DNA of 64,000 nucleotides from Paenibacillus sp. YYML68. GTDB lineage: Bacteria > Bacillota > Bacilli > Paenibacillales > NBRC-103111. Both the position numbers and the translations under genes were made by a program. The notes under the pieces were generated by a model, which did no database searches, was not told where the DNA came from, and saw only the letters and a program-made list of their open reading frames with translations. Below, piece after piece: positions 1 to 6,710 of this stretch (position 1 is the stretch's first letter; every line of letters begins with the position of its first letter). Location of the stretch: NCBI RefSeq assembly GCF_027923405.1, contig NZ_BQYI01000001.1:4972501-5036500 (forward strand), given 5' to 3'.

Positions 1-632
1 GCCTTGATGCGACGTTGTAGCTCATAGGCAAACATCATCTGCGCCAGCTTGCTCTGAGCATAGGACGACCAAGGAGAGTAGTTCTTATCGAAATTAAGGT
101 CTTCGAACCGAATTCTCTGATCCCCCATCTTATATCCATTACTACCAACGACAACAATGCGTCCTCTTGATTCTTCCATTCGTTCAAAAAGTAATCCACA
201 CAGGAGGAAGTGAGCCAAGTGGTTAACACCAAGCTGGCTTTCAAAACCATCGACTGTGATCTCCTGTTGAGCCACCTGAGCAATAGCGGCATTGCAGACC
301 AGAGCGTCGATGCGAGGGACCTTCTCCATCACCTCCGCAGCTGCTTCCCGTACAGAAGGAAGAACTGCCAAGTCCATTTGTATAAAAGTCACGTCAGCAT
401 GACTGCCAAATTCTCGTTTAAGAGACGAGATGGTGTCCTTCGACTTATTAGCATTTCGGTTCAACATGACTACTTTTGCACCTTTGGATAGGAAGATCCG
501 TGTTGCCTCTAATCCCGTACCACTTGAAGCACCAGTGATCACATACGTTTTACCTGCCAATGAACCGAGTCGCTCCGGTGTCCATCCTTTAGCTCCAAAC
601 CTTTGCTTATTACCCCTTATATGATTCCCCAT
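1..632 (-). CDS. short-chain dehydrogenase/reductase, C-terminus beyond window
   Basis: An open frame of 210 codons runs from an ATG at 632 to the left edge without a stop, so the 3' end is missing. The start is set by AAGGAG eight bases upstream. The product shows a Rossmann TGxxxGxG-type nucleotide site (GASSGTG, with Thr where Ile is usual), the NAA motif (CNAAIAQ), a catalytic Ser strand (VVVGSN) and the active-site YxxxK (YAQSK). This is a classical NAD(P)-dependent SDR close to the retinol-dehydrogenase/WWOX-like oxidoreductases often annotated in bacilli; the substrate cannot be read. It is divergent from an AraC regulator, a common arrangement in which the regulator controls the reductase (inference). 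Confidence 0.9.
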   Translation of the reverse strand, partial: MGNHIRGNKQRFGAKGWTPERLGSLAGKTYVITGASSGTGLEATRIFLSKGAKVVMLNRNANKSKDTISSLKREFGSHADVTFIQMDLAVLPSVREAAAEVMEKVPRIDALVCNAAIAQVAQQEITVDGFESQLGVNHLAHFLLCGLLFERMEESRGRIVVVGSNGYKMGDQRIRFEDLNFDKNYSPWSSYAQSKLAQMMFAYELQRRIK

Positions 633-797
633 GATTGAAGCTCCTTATCTATATGTCGTTAAAGTATCAACCTTACATTCCGTCTAATGCAATTATAAAT
701 CTCATCCATCAGTATAAACAGGCGTAATCATCGTAAAAACTTGCCTAATCGTATCATTAATGTTACATCGGGTGCTAAAACGTGCTACACTTGCTAC

Positions 798-1736
798 ATG
801 AATAAACAACTAATAAAACAACTTATTGAAAACAGAATTACGGAAGATGGCATGATGGAAACGGGTATCAAGGGGGTGCAACTGTTCCGAGTTAGCAGTT
901 CGCTTCGCTGTGCCCCAGCGGTGTATAGACCTACGGTTGTGGCGATCGTAAGCGGCTCTAAGGAGGCTATATTGGATGGCACGTCCTATGTATATGACAG
1001 TAGTCAATATATGTGTTGCACGATGTCGATGCCTGTGGAAGCAGGTACCCCCGCAGCTTCTCCGGACAATCCTCTCCTAGGCGTCTATATCTCCCTGGAT
1101 ACTAAAGTGATGACCGAGCTAGCAATAAGGATGGAAACTGCCACTGGTGCAATCGGAAAGCCTAAAAATGATTCTCTACCACAAGGATTGGCACTTGCCC
1201 ATTGGGATGATGCATTCACTGAAGCGCTATTGCGCTTACTACAATTAGGAGATAGCCCCACCGATACAGCGGTACTTGGTGACTGCAGGCTTCGAGAGCT
1301 ATACTACACCGTTATGAAAGGAGATGCTGGCGAATCTGCCCTGCGTGCATTCGGAGTCGGTAATGAAATCTCCCGCTCTATTGCGTATCTGTCCTCTCAC
1401 TTAGACAAGACGTTCACCGTCGAAGATATGGCCGCACAAGTCGGGATGAGTCGGGCCGTGTTCCACCGCAAATTCAAGCAGGCTACAACGATGTCACCTA
1501 TCCAGTTTGTCAAATCTATGCGACTTAACAACGCCGCTATGAAGATGGCTGGAGGGATGAATGTGAACGAAGCAGCCATGGAAGTAGGCTATGTGAGCTC
1601 CTCTCAATTCAGCCGTGAGTTCAAACGCATGTATGGGCAGTCTCCCAAACAGTGGAGCAGCTCTAAACAACTTTCGTCAGAAATGATGAGACGGACGGCA
1701 TACTTTTTTGACCAGCTTCAACGTTCATCGCTGTAG
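798..1736 (+). CDS. AraC-family transcriptional regulator (AraC_N type)
   Basis: A 312-residue cytosolic regulator. The N-terminal half resembles the AraC_N cupin-like arm found in regulators next to aldo-keto reductases and SDRs (it contains RPTVVAIVSGSKE and a cluster of short beta strands). The C-terminal ~100 residues carry two helix-turn-helix units (DMAAQVGMSRAVFHRKFK and EAAMEVGYVSSSQFSREFK) and end in the usual SPKQW signature. An in-frame TTG at 741 would add 19 residues, but ATG at 798 gives an N-terminus typical of the family; neither has a strong ribosome site, so the start is uncertain. The 165-bp gap to the divergent SDR gene must hold both promoters. Control of that SDR is inferred from position only. 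Confidence 0.88.
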   Translation: MNKQLIKQLIENRITEDGMMETGIKGVQLFRVSSSLRCAPAVYRPTVVAIVSGSKEAILDGTSYVYDSSQYMCCTMSMPVEAGTPAASPDNPLLGVYISLDTKVMTELAIRMETATGAIGKPKNDSLPQGLALAHWDDAFTEALLRLLQLGDSPTDTAVLGDCRLRELYYTVMKGDAGESALRAFGVGNEISRSIAYLSSHLDKTFTVEDMAAQVGMSRAVFHRKFKQATTMSPIQFVKSMRLNNAAMKMAGGMNVNEAAMEVGYVSSSQFSREFKRMYGQSPKQWSSSKQLSSEMMRRTAYFFDQLQRSSL

Positions 1737-1755
1737 GTAACGTGCATTACGTTAC
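1737..1755. promoter_or_regulatory. perfect palindrome, GTAACGT-N5-ACGTTAC
   Basis: Two perfect 7-base arms lie immediately after the AraC stop codon and about 30 bp upstream of a TATAAT (1784-1789) that precedes the small lipoprotein gene. No T-tract follows, so it fits an operator for a dimeric regulator better than a terminator. The bound protein is unknown. Confidence 0.5.
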
Positions 1756-1866
1756 AATTTCATACCAACTTCTCTGTGGTCCCTATAATCCTCTACATCA
1801 GTCAGAGGTTATGCCTCGCGGTTGTCTTACCAAATCACATAATAGATCCAAAGGAGTTGAGGTCGA

Positions 1867-2250
1867 GTGAGAAAGTCTCTATTGTTTATGACCTTCGTCG
1901 TCCTAGCACTTATCTTGGTCGCAGGGTGCAGTAATTCAGAACAACATATAGCAACATACAAGGCAAGTGGAATTATTGATGCAGTGGAAAAAACGGGAGG
2001 AATAGTTGAGGGTGTTAAGTCCGAATATATCGTTAGACTAACAGACATGCAACAGGAATCTGAGTCGAACAAAAGCGAAGCTGCGAACGGCACGTTTTCA
2101 ATAACGAACAACACCTCCATTTACAAACAATCGGGTGATAAAAAAGAAAAGGCCGATATTTCGGCAGTCGAAAAAGGGAAACGTGCAGAAATGATTTGGC
2201 GTTTCGCAAACGATCATCTTACTGAAGCAGTTGAAATTAACCTAAAATAA
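1867..2250 (+). CDS. small secreted lipoprotein, DUF3221-like
   Basis: GTG start with AAGGAG ten bases upstream. The 127-residue product has a lipoprotein signal ending in the lipobox LVAGC (Cys20), so it should be diacylated and held on the outer face of the membrane. The mature part is about 105 residues of mixed beta strands (GIIDAVEKTGG, YIVRLTD, FSITNNTSIY, AEMIW) and resembles the small OB-like DUF3221 lipoproteins of bacilli; that assignment is tentative. A perfect -10 (TATAAT, 1784-1789) lies upstream, but I see no good -35. A hairpin terminator follows the stop codon directly. It appears monocistronic. Function unknown. Confidence 0.8.
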   Translation: MRKSLLFMTFVVLALILVAGCSNSEQHIATYKASGIIDAVEKTGGIVEGVKSEYIVRLTDMQQESESNKSEAANGTFSITNNTSIYKQSGDKKEKADISAVEKGKRAEMIWRFANDHLTEAVEINLK

Positions 2251-2449
2251 TGGGAAAAGCCAGCGCGGTTGCAGCTGGCTTTCTTATGAACTTGGCACTC
2301 GTATAGTACGTTGTCCTGCCGTCCAAGGTTACGGAAACATCGTGTCCCTCTTGCATCACTTGACTCGATGAATCAGCCCCTACTCCTGTAGTAGTCGTCA
2401 GCACCATGGTCGACAGCACGATACCTGATATGACCTTGAATAAGCTCAT
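2237..2449 (-). CDS. small secreted protein of unknown function
   Basis: The ATG at 2449 is preceded by GGAG about five bases upstream; longer in-frame starts at 2470 and 2494 lack one. The 70-residue product begins with a signal peptide (SLFKVISGIVLSTMVLTTTT, probable cut after VGA) and leaves a short mature peptide with no recognised motif. The frame passes straight through the hairpin that terminates the convergent lipoprotein gene, so its last ~14 residues are encoded by terminator sequence and the two genes overlap by 14 bp. A one-base shift would end the protein at a TAA just before the hairpin, so a recent frameshift is possible. A palindrome covering a perfect TATAAT lies 40-60 bp upstream. 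Confidence 0.55.
   Translation of the reverse strand: MSLFKVISGIVLSTMVLTTTTGVGADSSSQVMQEGHDVSVTLDGRTTYYTSAKFIRKPAATALAFPIILG
2256..2282. terminator. bidirectional hairpin terminator
   Basis: Stem AAAGCCAGC / GCTGGCTTT with a 9-base loop, six bases after the lipoprotein stop. Only a short pyrimidine tract follows on the + strand. Confidence 0.65.
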
Positions 2450-2487
2450 TTTTCTCCAACCTCTCTTCATTTTACATTTGGTTATTA

Positions 2488-2506
2488 ATACCATATTATA
2501 TGGTAT
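2488..2506 (-). promoter_or_regulatory. operator-like palindrome over a -10 box
   Basis: A perfect inverted repeat ATACCATA-TTA-TATGGTAT. Read on the minus strand its centre is TATAAT, the consensus -10, about 40 bp upstream of the ATG at 2449. The overlap suggests a repressor site on the promoter of the small secreted protein. No good -35 is visible at 17 bp. Confidence 0.55.
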
Positions 2507-2600
2507 AGGATTGATCGGTTGACCACACGAGCCTGGATAACGATTTCAATGCATGACGTGGTAAGCTCTGTCCATACATCCGAGCAGGAGGAGAATGATA

Positions 2601-2735
2601 TTGAGTATCCGTTTATCCAACATCGGTAAAACCGGAGCGAAGTGGATCATAATTCTCATTCTAAGCTTGTACGCACTGGTCTGTATCTTCGGAATCCTCT
2701 TCTTTGCAGCTCTGCTATATTGGGATCACATGTAG
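2601..2735 (+). CDS. 44-residue single-span membrane protein
   Basis: A short open frame with AGGAGG at 2586-2591. The in-frame TTG at 2601 sits nine bases from this site, while an ATG at 2595 is only three bases away, so TTG is the better start (44 aa; 46 aa from the ATG). A basic, polar N-terminus of about 14 residues (SIRLSNIGKTGAKW) is followed by some 25 hydrophobic residues (IIILILSLYALVCIFGILFF and onward) and a short tail, WDHM. It should be a single-pass membrane peptide with the N-terminus inside. A hairpin terminator lies 40 bases downstream. I recognise no family; small membrane regulators and type I toxins share this layout, but nothing here separates them. Confidence 0.6.
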   Translation: MSIRLSNIGKTGAKWIIILILSLYALVCIFGILFFAALLYWDHM

Positions 2736-2776
2736 ATGACGTTGCACTTTCCTGAGCAGTCTATCTTCGACAATAA

Positions 2777-2807
2777 AGCCGAGCCCACCCTATCGGTGAG
2801 CTCGGCT
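2777..2807. terminator. bidirectional terminator between convergent genes
   Basis: Stem AGCCGAGC-C-CACC / GGTG-A-GCTCGGCT, about 12 paired bases around a 5-base loop. It lies between the small membrane protein (+) and the secreted hydrolase (-) and can serve both. Confidence 0.75.
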
Positions 2808-2852
2808 CCTATCATACGCCTATAGCTACTTCTTCCTTCACCCGCCTACCCC

Positions 2853-5207
2853 TTAAGGCTTAGGCTTAACCTCCAGCAGCAGAACGCCCTCCGAGCCTAG
2901 GCTGAAGCTTGCGCCCATGCTCTTGCCAGTCAGCATGTTCTTCACCGTGACGTTCTGGTTGTTCGCCATCTTGAGGCTAATATTTGAAGTATTCTTGCCA
3001 ATATTGACAATCGTCATCAAGTAGGTGTTCGTACCGTTCGGTACGACGCGCCAGAAGGCACCCTTGGACGACAGACCGTTAGTCTCGGTCAGCACAACCG
3101 GCGGCAGCTGGCCTTTGGCCGACAGCTCCGTCGTTACTCTGGAGGACATGTTGGTCACCGCGTTGTTCGTCAGCTTAATTAGCTTACCTGTTCCTGCGGT
3201 GAGCGTCTTCGCGCGAGGCTGCTTGTACTCATTGAGCTTCAAGCTTACATCATCGATGATGACGGTGCCGCCGTTGTTCAAGTAGATCTGCAGCGCGTTG
3301 AATTCTGCCTCCGTCACTTCCTCCGTCTTGCGGACGACGATTACATCCCAGTCTGAGTTCGGCTGCTTGAAGATGATATTCTTCGTTGCGAAGCCGAGCG
3401 GCACACCGCTGAAGTACATCGATTCGTACAGATCGAACTGATCGTGCATGTAGTTCGAATCGTTGATTGCGGCTGCCTCGGAGTAGAACAAGCGAACCGG
3501 CTTGCGCTCCCGCTGGAACTTCACAATTTCATTCGAGAAGGCGTTCAGGTCCATCATCGTCTTCGTCAGCTCATGCGCCACGCGAGGCTGCTGGGCGACG
3601 GACGCTGCGTACGATTCGCCAAGTCCGCCTGTTGCGTTCTGAAGTCGGTCCTCAATGGCGCCATCTGCATTACGTCCCCAGAACCAAGTCAGTCCCGCGT
3701 TCATGCCGTGGAGCGTCGTCTGCCAATACGTCGAGCGCACATATTCCGGCTTCATGTACAGATCCCGATACTGCGTCGTGGAGAGCAGATGCACCTCAGA
3801 GTTGATGTGAGGCTTATTCGGGCTGACCGAATCCATGAAGTCATACGTCACAGCCATCTCTTCCCAATAATACGCGTACTTCGACTCCCAGCTCTCCGGT
3901 CCTGAGCTGTTCATATTGCGCTTGCGAATCTTCGCATCGTCACCGATGATCTCGGTCATCTCGGTCAATGCCTCGAAGTCGATACCGTGATCGCGCGCAC
4001 TCTCGACGAACAGGTCCGGCATAATCTTCAGATGCGTCCGGGCCGCCGGGTCGTACTTCTTAATCTCATCATGCAGGAACGTCAGCCACTCGGTGCCACG
4101 GTCCATATTGAAGCGCGACCAGTCATACCAGATCGGGGTATTCTTGTACGACGTATCCAGTGGAATCGCCAGATTCACTTGGTTGAAGCCGGTGTAGCTC
4201 GTTCCCCACAGCGAGTTCAGCTTGGCAATCGTGCCGTGCTTCGTCTCGAGCCACGTTCTGAATTTGCTCATCGTGTACGTCGATACGTTCGCAATCGCTG
4301 CCCAATGACCCTTGGCCGTGAACCAATGCGGCTCATTGGCGAGAATGTAGCCGAGCTTCGTGTAGTTTTTGCCTGCGGTGGTCGGGATCGTTCCCTTGAG
4401 GACGTCCTTCCAGATCTCTCTAACCTGCGGGTGGTCAATATCGTACTTGGTGAAGAAGCTCTGCCCCTTCAAGATCTCCGGGCCGTACTTGGTCGCTGCC
4501 CATTGCGGCAGCGGGTCGTGCCACAGCATCATATAACCAGCTGAATTCGTCGGGCGGTTCTGCAGGTCGGCCATCTTCGTCTGGTCAATCGTCCCCGCTT
4601 CGTCGAGTGCGAAGATCGGACTGATCGCCTTCGGATGGTCGACATTGCCCAGGTGATCGTTGTACAGCGTCGGGTCAGAGGTCGGAATGTGAAGCGGCTT
4701 GGAGAAGTAATCGTAGAGGAAGACCGGCTTGCCGTTCGACATAAATTGATCGTTCTGTACCGTAATGTTCGACCAGTTCACCTTCGGAACTGCGCGTCGC
4801 GTCACCGTACCGTTGATGACTTGCGTCAGCTCCGACTTCGCGGTATCGAGCATCTGGATCACTTCTCTCCGCTCGAAGTTCGGCAGATCGTTCGCCAGCT
4901 GCTGCGCAGTGGCCTGATACTTCTGGACACGCTCGAATTGCACCTTGTTCTTCGTTACATTCGCCGCATCCCAGTCTGCATACTTCAGGAACTCGCTCGC
5001 CATCCAGGCTGCGCTTTCCTCTCTTGTCGTATCATGTCCACTTCCTTTCGCCTGTGTAATTAATGCATTCAGCTCACCCAGCTTCCTTGTAGCCTCCTGC
5101 TTCGGTGTCTCAGCAGCCAGCGCGATCGATGCTCCATCCGCAGCAGCCAAGCTTAGGGCCAGTCCGACGCATAGTGTCAGATGAGCAAGCTTTTGTTTCT
5201 TTCCCAT
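2853..5207 (-). CDS. secreted GH42-like clan GH-A glycoside hydrolase
   Basis: A 784-residue exported enzyme with a signal peptide cut near ALAA (residues 29-32) and no membrane anchor or SLH domain. An N-terminal helical segment of ~110 residues is followed by a TIM barrel. The putative acid/base is Glu292 (LANEPHW) and the nucleophile Glu471 (INSEVHL), the NEP and E arrangement of clan GH-A. Around residues 315-340 the sequence runs like GH42 (TWLETKHGTIAKLNSLWGTS). The part after ~560 resembles the GH42 trimerisation domain, followed by a small beta domain. It could belong to another clan-A family such as the agarase-type enzymes, so the substrate (a galactoside is likely) is not settled. 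The catalytic half of the 2143-aa neighbour is a close paralogue. It has its own promoter with a cre-like site. Confidence 0.85.
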   Translation of the reverse strand: MGKKQKLAHLTLCVGLALSLAAADGASIALAAETPKQEATRKLGELNALITQAKGSGHDTTREESAAWMASEFLKYADWDAANVTKNKVQFERVQKYQATAQQLANDLPNFERREVIQMLDTAKSELTQVINGTVTRRAVPKVNWSNITVQNDQFMSNGKPVFLYDYFSKPLHIPTSDPTLYNDHLGNVDHPKAISPIFALDEAGTIDQTKMADLQNRPTNSAGYMMLWHDPLPQWAATKYGPEILKGQSFFTKYDIDHPQVREIWKDVLKGTIPTTAGKNYTKLGYILANEPHWFTAKGHWAAIANVSTYTMSKFRTWLETKHGTIAKLNSLWGTSYTGFNQVNLAIPLDTSYKNTPIWYDWSRFNMDRGTEWLTFLHDEIKKYDPAARTHLKIMPDLFVESARDHGIDFEALTEMTEIIGDDAKIRKRNMNSSGPESWESKYAYYWEEMAVTYDFMDSVSPNKPHINSEVHLLSTTQYRDLYMKPEYVRSTYWQTTLHGMNAGLTWFWGRNADGAIEDRLQNATGGLGESYAASVAQQPRVAHELTKTMMDLNAFSNEIVKFQRERKPVRLFYSEAAAINDSNYMHDQFDLYESMYFSGVPLGFATKNIIFKQPNSDWDVIVVRKTEEVTEAEFNALQIYLNNGGTVIIDDVSLKLNEYKQPRAKTLTAGTGKLIKLTNNAVTNMSSRVTTELSAKGQLPPVVLTETNGLSSKGAFWRVVPNGTNTYLMTIVNIGKNTSNISLKMANNQNVTVKNMLTGKSMGASFSLGSEGVLLLEVKPKP

Positions 5208-5236
5208 TCATGCACCTCCGTTTTATATTTAAAATG

Positions 5237-5277
5237 TGTTACGCTTTCATAATATTTCACAGTTTATTGAAAGTCAA
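5237..5277 (-). promoter_or_regulatory. sigma-A promoter with cre-like site for the secreted hydrolase
   Basis: On the minus strand TTGACT (5277-5272), exactly 17 bases, then TATTAT (5254-5249). Immediately downstream, at the expected start of transcription, is a cre-like TGAAAGCGTAACA motif (reverse of 5237-5249). Catabolite repression by CcpA through a start-site roadblock is the natural reading. Confidence 0.75.
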
Positions 5278-5316
5278 GAAAAATATGTATGTTATTTCAT
5301 CGTTGTCGCTCTTGTG

Positions 5317-5330
5317 TGCAATCGCTTACA
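5317..5330. promoter_or_regulatory. cre-like box
   Basis: TGCAATCGCTTACA fits the relaxed catabolite-response consensus TGNNANCGNTNNCA at every fixed position. It lies 40 bp upstream of the -35 of the secreted hydrolase promoter. Confidence 0.5.
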
Positions 5331-5344
5331 AATTGGTGCATAAA

Positions 5345-5382
5345 GAAGCTCGCTTGCTCGACACTACTCGACAAGCGGCTTC
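5345..5382 (-). terminator. terminator of the enolase-superfamily gene
   Basis: Minus-strand stem GAAGC-CGCTTG-TCGA / TCGA-CAAGCG-GCTTC with two single-base bulges and a 6-base loop, followed by CTTTAT. It starts 13 bases after the stop codon. Confidence 0.7.
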
Positions 5383-5394
5383 CTTCCTTCACAG

Positions 5395-6543
5395 CTACAT
5401 ACTTACGCCATACGCTGCAATGACACTGCGGTCCACCTCGACACCGATCCCCGGTCCCTGTGGAATGGCAACCATGCCGTCCTTCATCGTGATCGCATGC
5501 TGAATCAAGGCCGCCCGGAACGGATGGGACGACTGGTCATACTCCAGCATCGGCTCCTCCGGATACAGCGCCAGCGGCGCAGGCGCGAGCGTCGCGATGA
5601 ACTGCAGCGACGCCGCAAGACCGACGCCAGAGCCCCATACGTGCGGAATCATCATCGTGTTCCACGCCTGGGCGAGCGTCGCGATCTTCTTGCACTCCGT
5701 GAAGCCGCCAGACGAGCACAGGTCCGGCTGCACAATGTCCAGCGCACCTTGAGCGATCCAGCTCCGGTAGCCGGTCTTGCCGAACAGATTTTCCCCTGAA
5801 GCAATATAGGTCTCCGTCAGATGACGAATCGCCAAGTAACCCTCGATGTCCTCCGGCGCCAGCAGCTCCTCGAGGAAATACAGCTTCGCATCCCGGCTCT
5901 CGATCATCAAGCGTCTCGCCAGAGCCGCGTTATACGCGCCGTTCGCATCAGCCATGAGTCGAATGTCCGGACCGATCGCCTCGCGCACCGCTCGAATAAG
6001 CGCAAGGTCCTCCTCCAGCCCGAAGCCGATCTTCAGCTTCATCGCACGCAGACCGTTCGCCTTATGACGCAGCGCCTCCTCGACGCCATCCTGCGGGTAC
6101 ACCCCGTTCGCCGTACGGTAGAAGCCTGTCGCATACGGCATCACCTCGGTCCGGTAGTTGCCGCCGAGCAGCTTGCTGACCGGCAGTCCACAGCTCTTGC
6201 CCTTAATGTCCCATAACGCAATATCGACGCCGCTGATCGCATTGACCGCTGCACCGCCTTGACCGTAAGGGCGCGTCTTGTTATACATCTCTTCCCACAG
6301 CACATCGGAATCGAACGGATCGCGGCCGATCAGCATCGGTGCGAACGCATGCCGAATGAATGCCGCTGCGATCTCTGGCGGCTGCAGTCCGTGGCACAGA
6401 CATTCGCCCCAGCCTGTCACACCCTCGTCTGTCTCCAGCTCCACGAGTACGGCAGAGCGCTGATGCACCCAGCCTTGGGAGAAGTAGAACGGCTCGTCCA
6501 GCGGAGTTTTGAGCACATGTACATGTACTTGTGTAATTTTCAT
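5395..6543 (-). CDS. mandelate racemase/muconate lactonizing enzyme family (sugar-acid dehydratase or cycloisomerase)
   Basis: A 382-residue cytosolic enolase-superfamily enzyme. The ATG at 6543 has AAGGAGG seven bases upstream; an upstream ATG at 6579 lacks this. The N-terminal capping domain (1-125) is followed by the modified barrel. Catalytic signatures are K169xK171 (KLKIG), metal ligands Asp199 (MADANG), Glu225 (FLEE) and Glu251 (SGENL), Asp274 (QPDLC) and His301 (IPHVWGSG), the Lys/His general-base pattern of the mandelate racemase subgroup. Family members dehydrate or cycloisomerise sugar acids such as galactonate, rhamnonate or 3,6-anhydrogalactonate; the specificity residues cannot be assigned here. 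It sits between two polysaccharide hydrolases and has its own strong promoter and terminator. Confidence 0.88.
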   Translation of the reverse strand: MKITQVHVHVLKTPLDEPFYFSQGWVHQRSAVLVELETDEGVTGWGECLCHGLQPPEIAAAFIRHAFAPMLIGRDPFDSDVLWEEMYNKTRPYGQGGAAVNAISGVDIALWDIKGKSCGLPVSKLLGGNYRTEVMPYATGFYRTANGVYPQDGVEEALRHKANGLRAMKLKIGFGLEEDLALIRAVREAIGPDIRLMADANGAYNAALARRLMIESRDAKLYFLEELLAPEDIEGYLAIRHLTETYIASGENLFGKTGYRSWIAQGALDIVQPDLCSSGGFTECKKIATLAQAWNTMMIPHVWGSGVGLAASLQFIATLAPAPLALYPEEPMLEYDQSSHPFRAALIQHAITMKDGMVAIPQGPGIGVEVDRSVIAAYGVSM

Positions 6544-6577
6544 GCGATAAGCCTCCTTGAATTTCGTACATGACATC

Positions 6578-6607
6578 ACTATATCGCCGACAAGATTTGT
6601 ATGTCAA
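6578..6607 (-). promoter_or_regulatory. strong sigma-A promoter
   Basis: Consensus -35 TTGACA (6607-6602), 18-base spacer, -10 TATAGT (6583-6578), giving a leader of about 28 bases before the ATG at 6543. Confidence 0.8.
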
Positions 6608-6632
6608 ATGTAAATATATATTTAGATTGTAG

Positions 6633-6689
6633 AAAAAACAGGCTGGAGCCCACCATTCTGTTCCATAATGGTCATGATGCGCCAGCCTG
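6633..6689 (-). terminator. intrinsic terminator of the giant SLH enzyme gene
   Basis: Minus-strand stem CAGGCTGG / CCAGCCTG with an inner ACCATT/AATGGT pairing, followed by six T residues (6638-6633). It lies 20 bases past the stop at 6711. Confidence 0.85.
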
Positions 6690-6710
6690 CCTCTCCTTAT
6701 ACTCCGCTTA

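Noticed and set aside
2601-2735. Type I toxin-antitoxin system
   Set aside because: The peptide is small and hydrophobic, but no antisense RNA promoter or convergent terminator pair specific to such systems could be made out.
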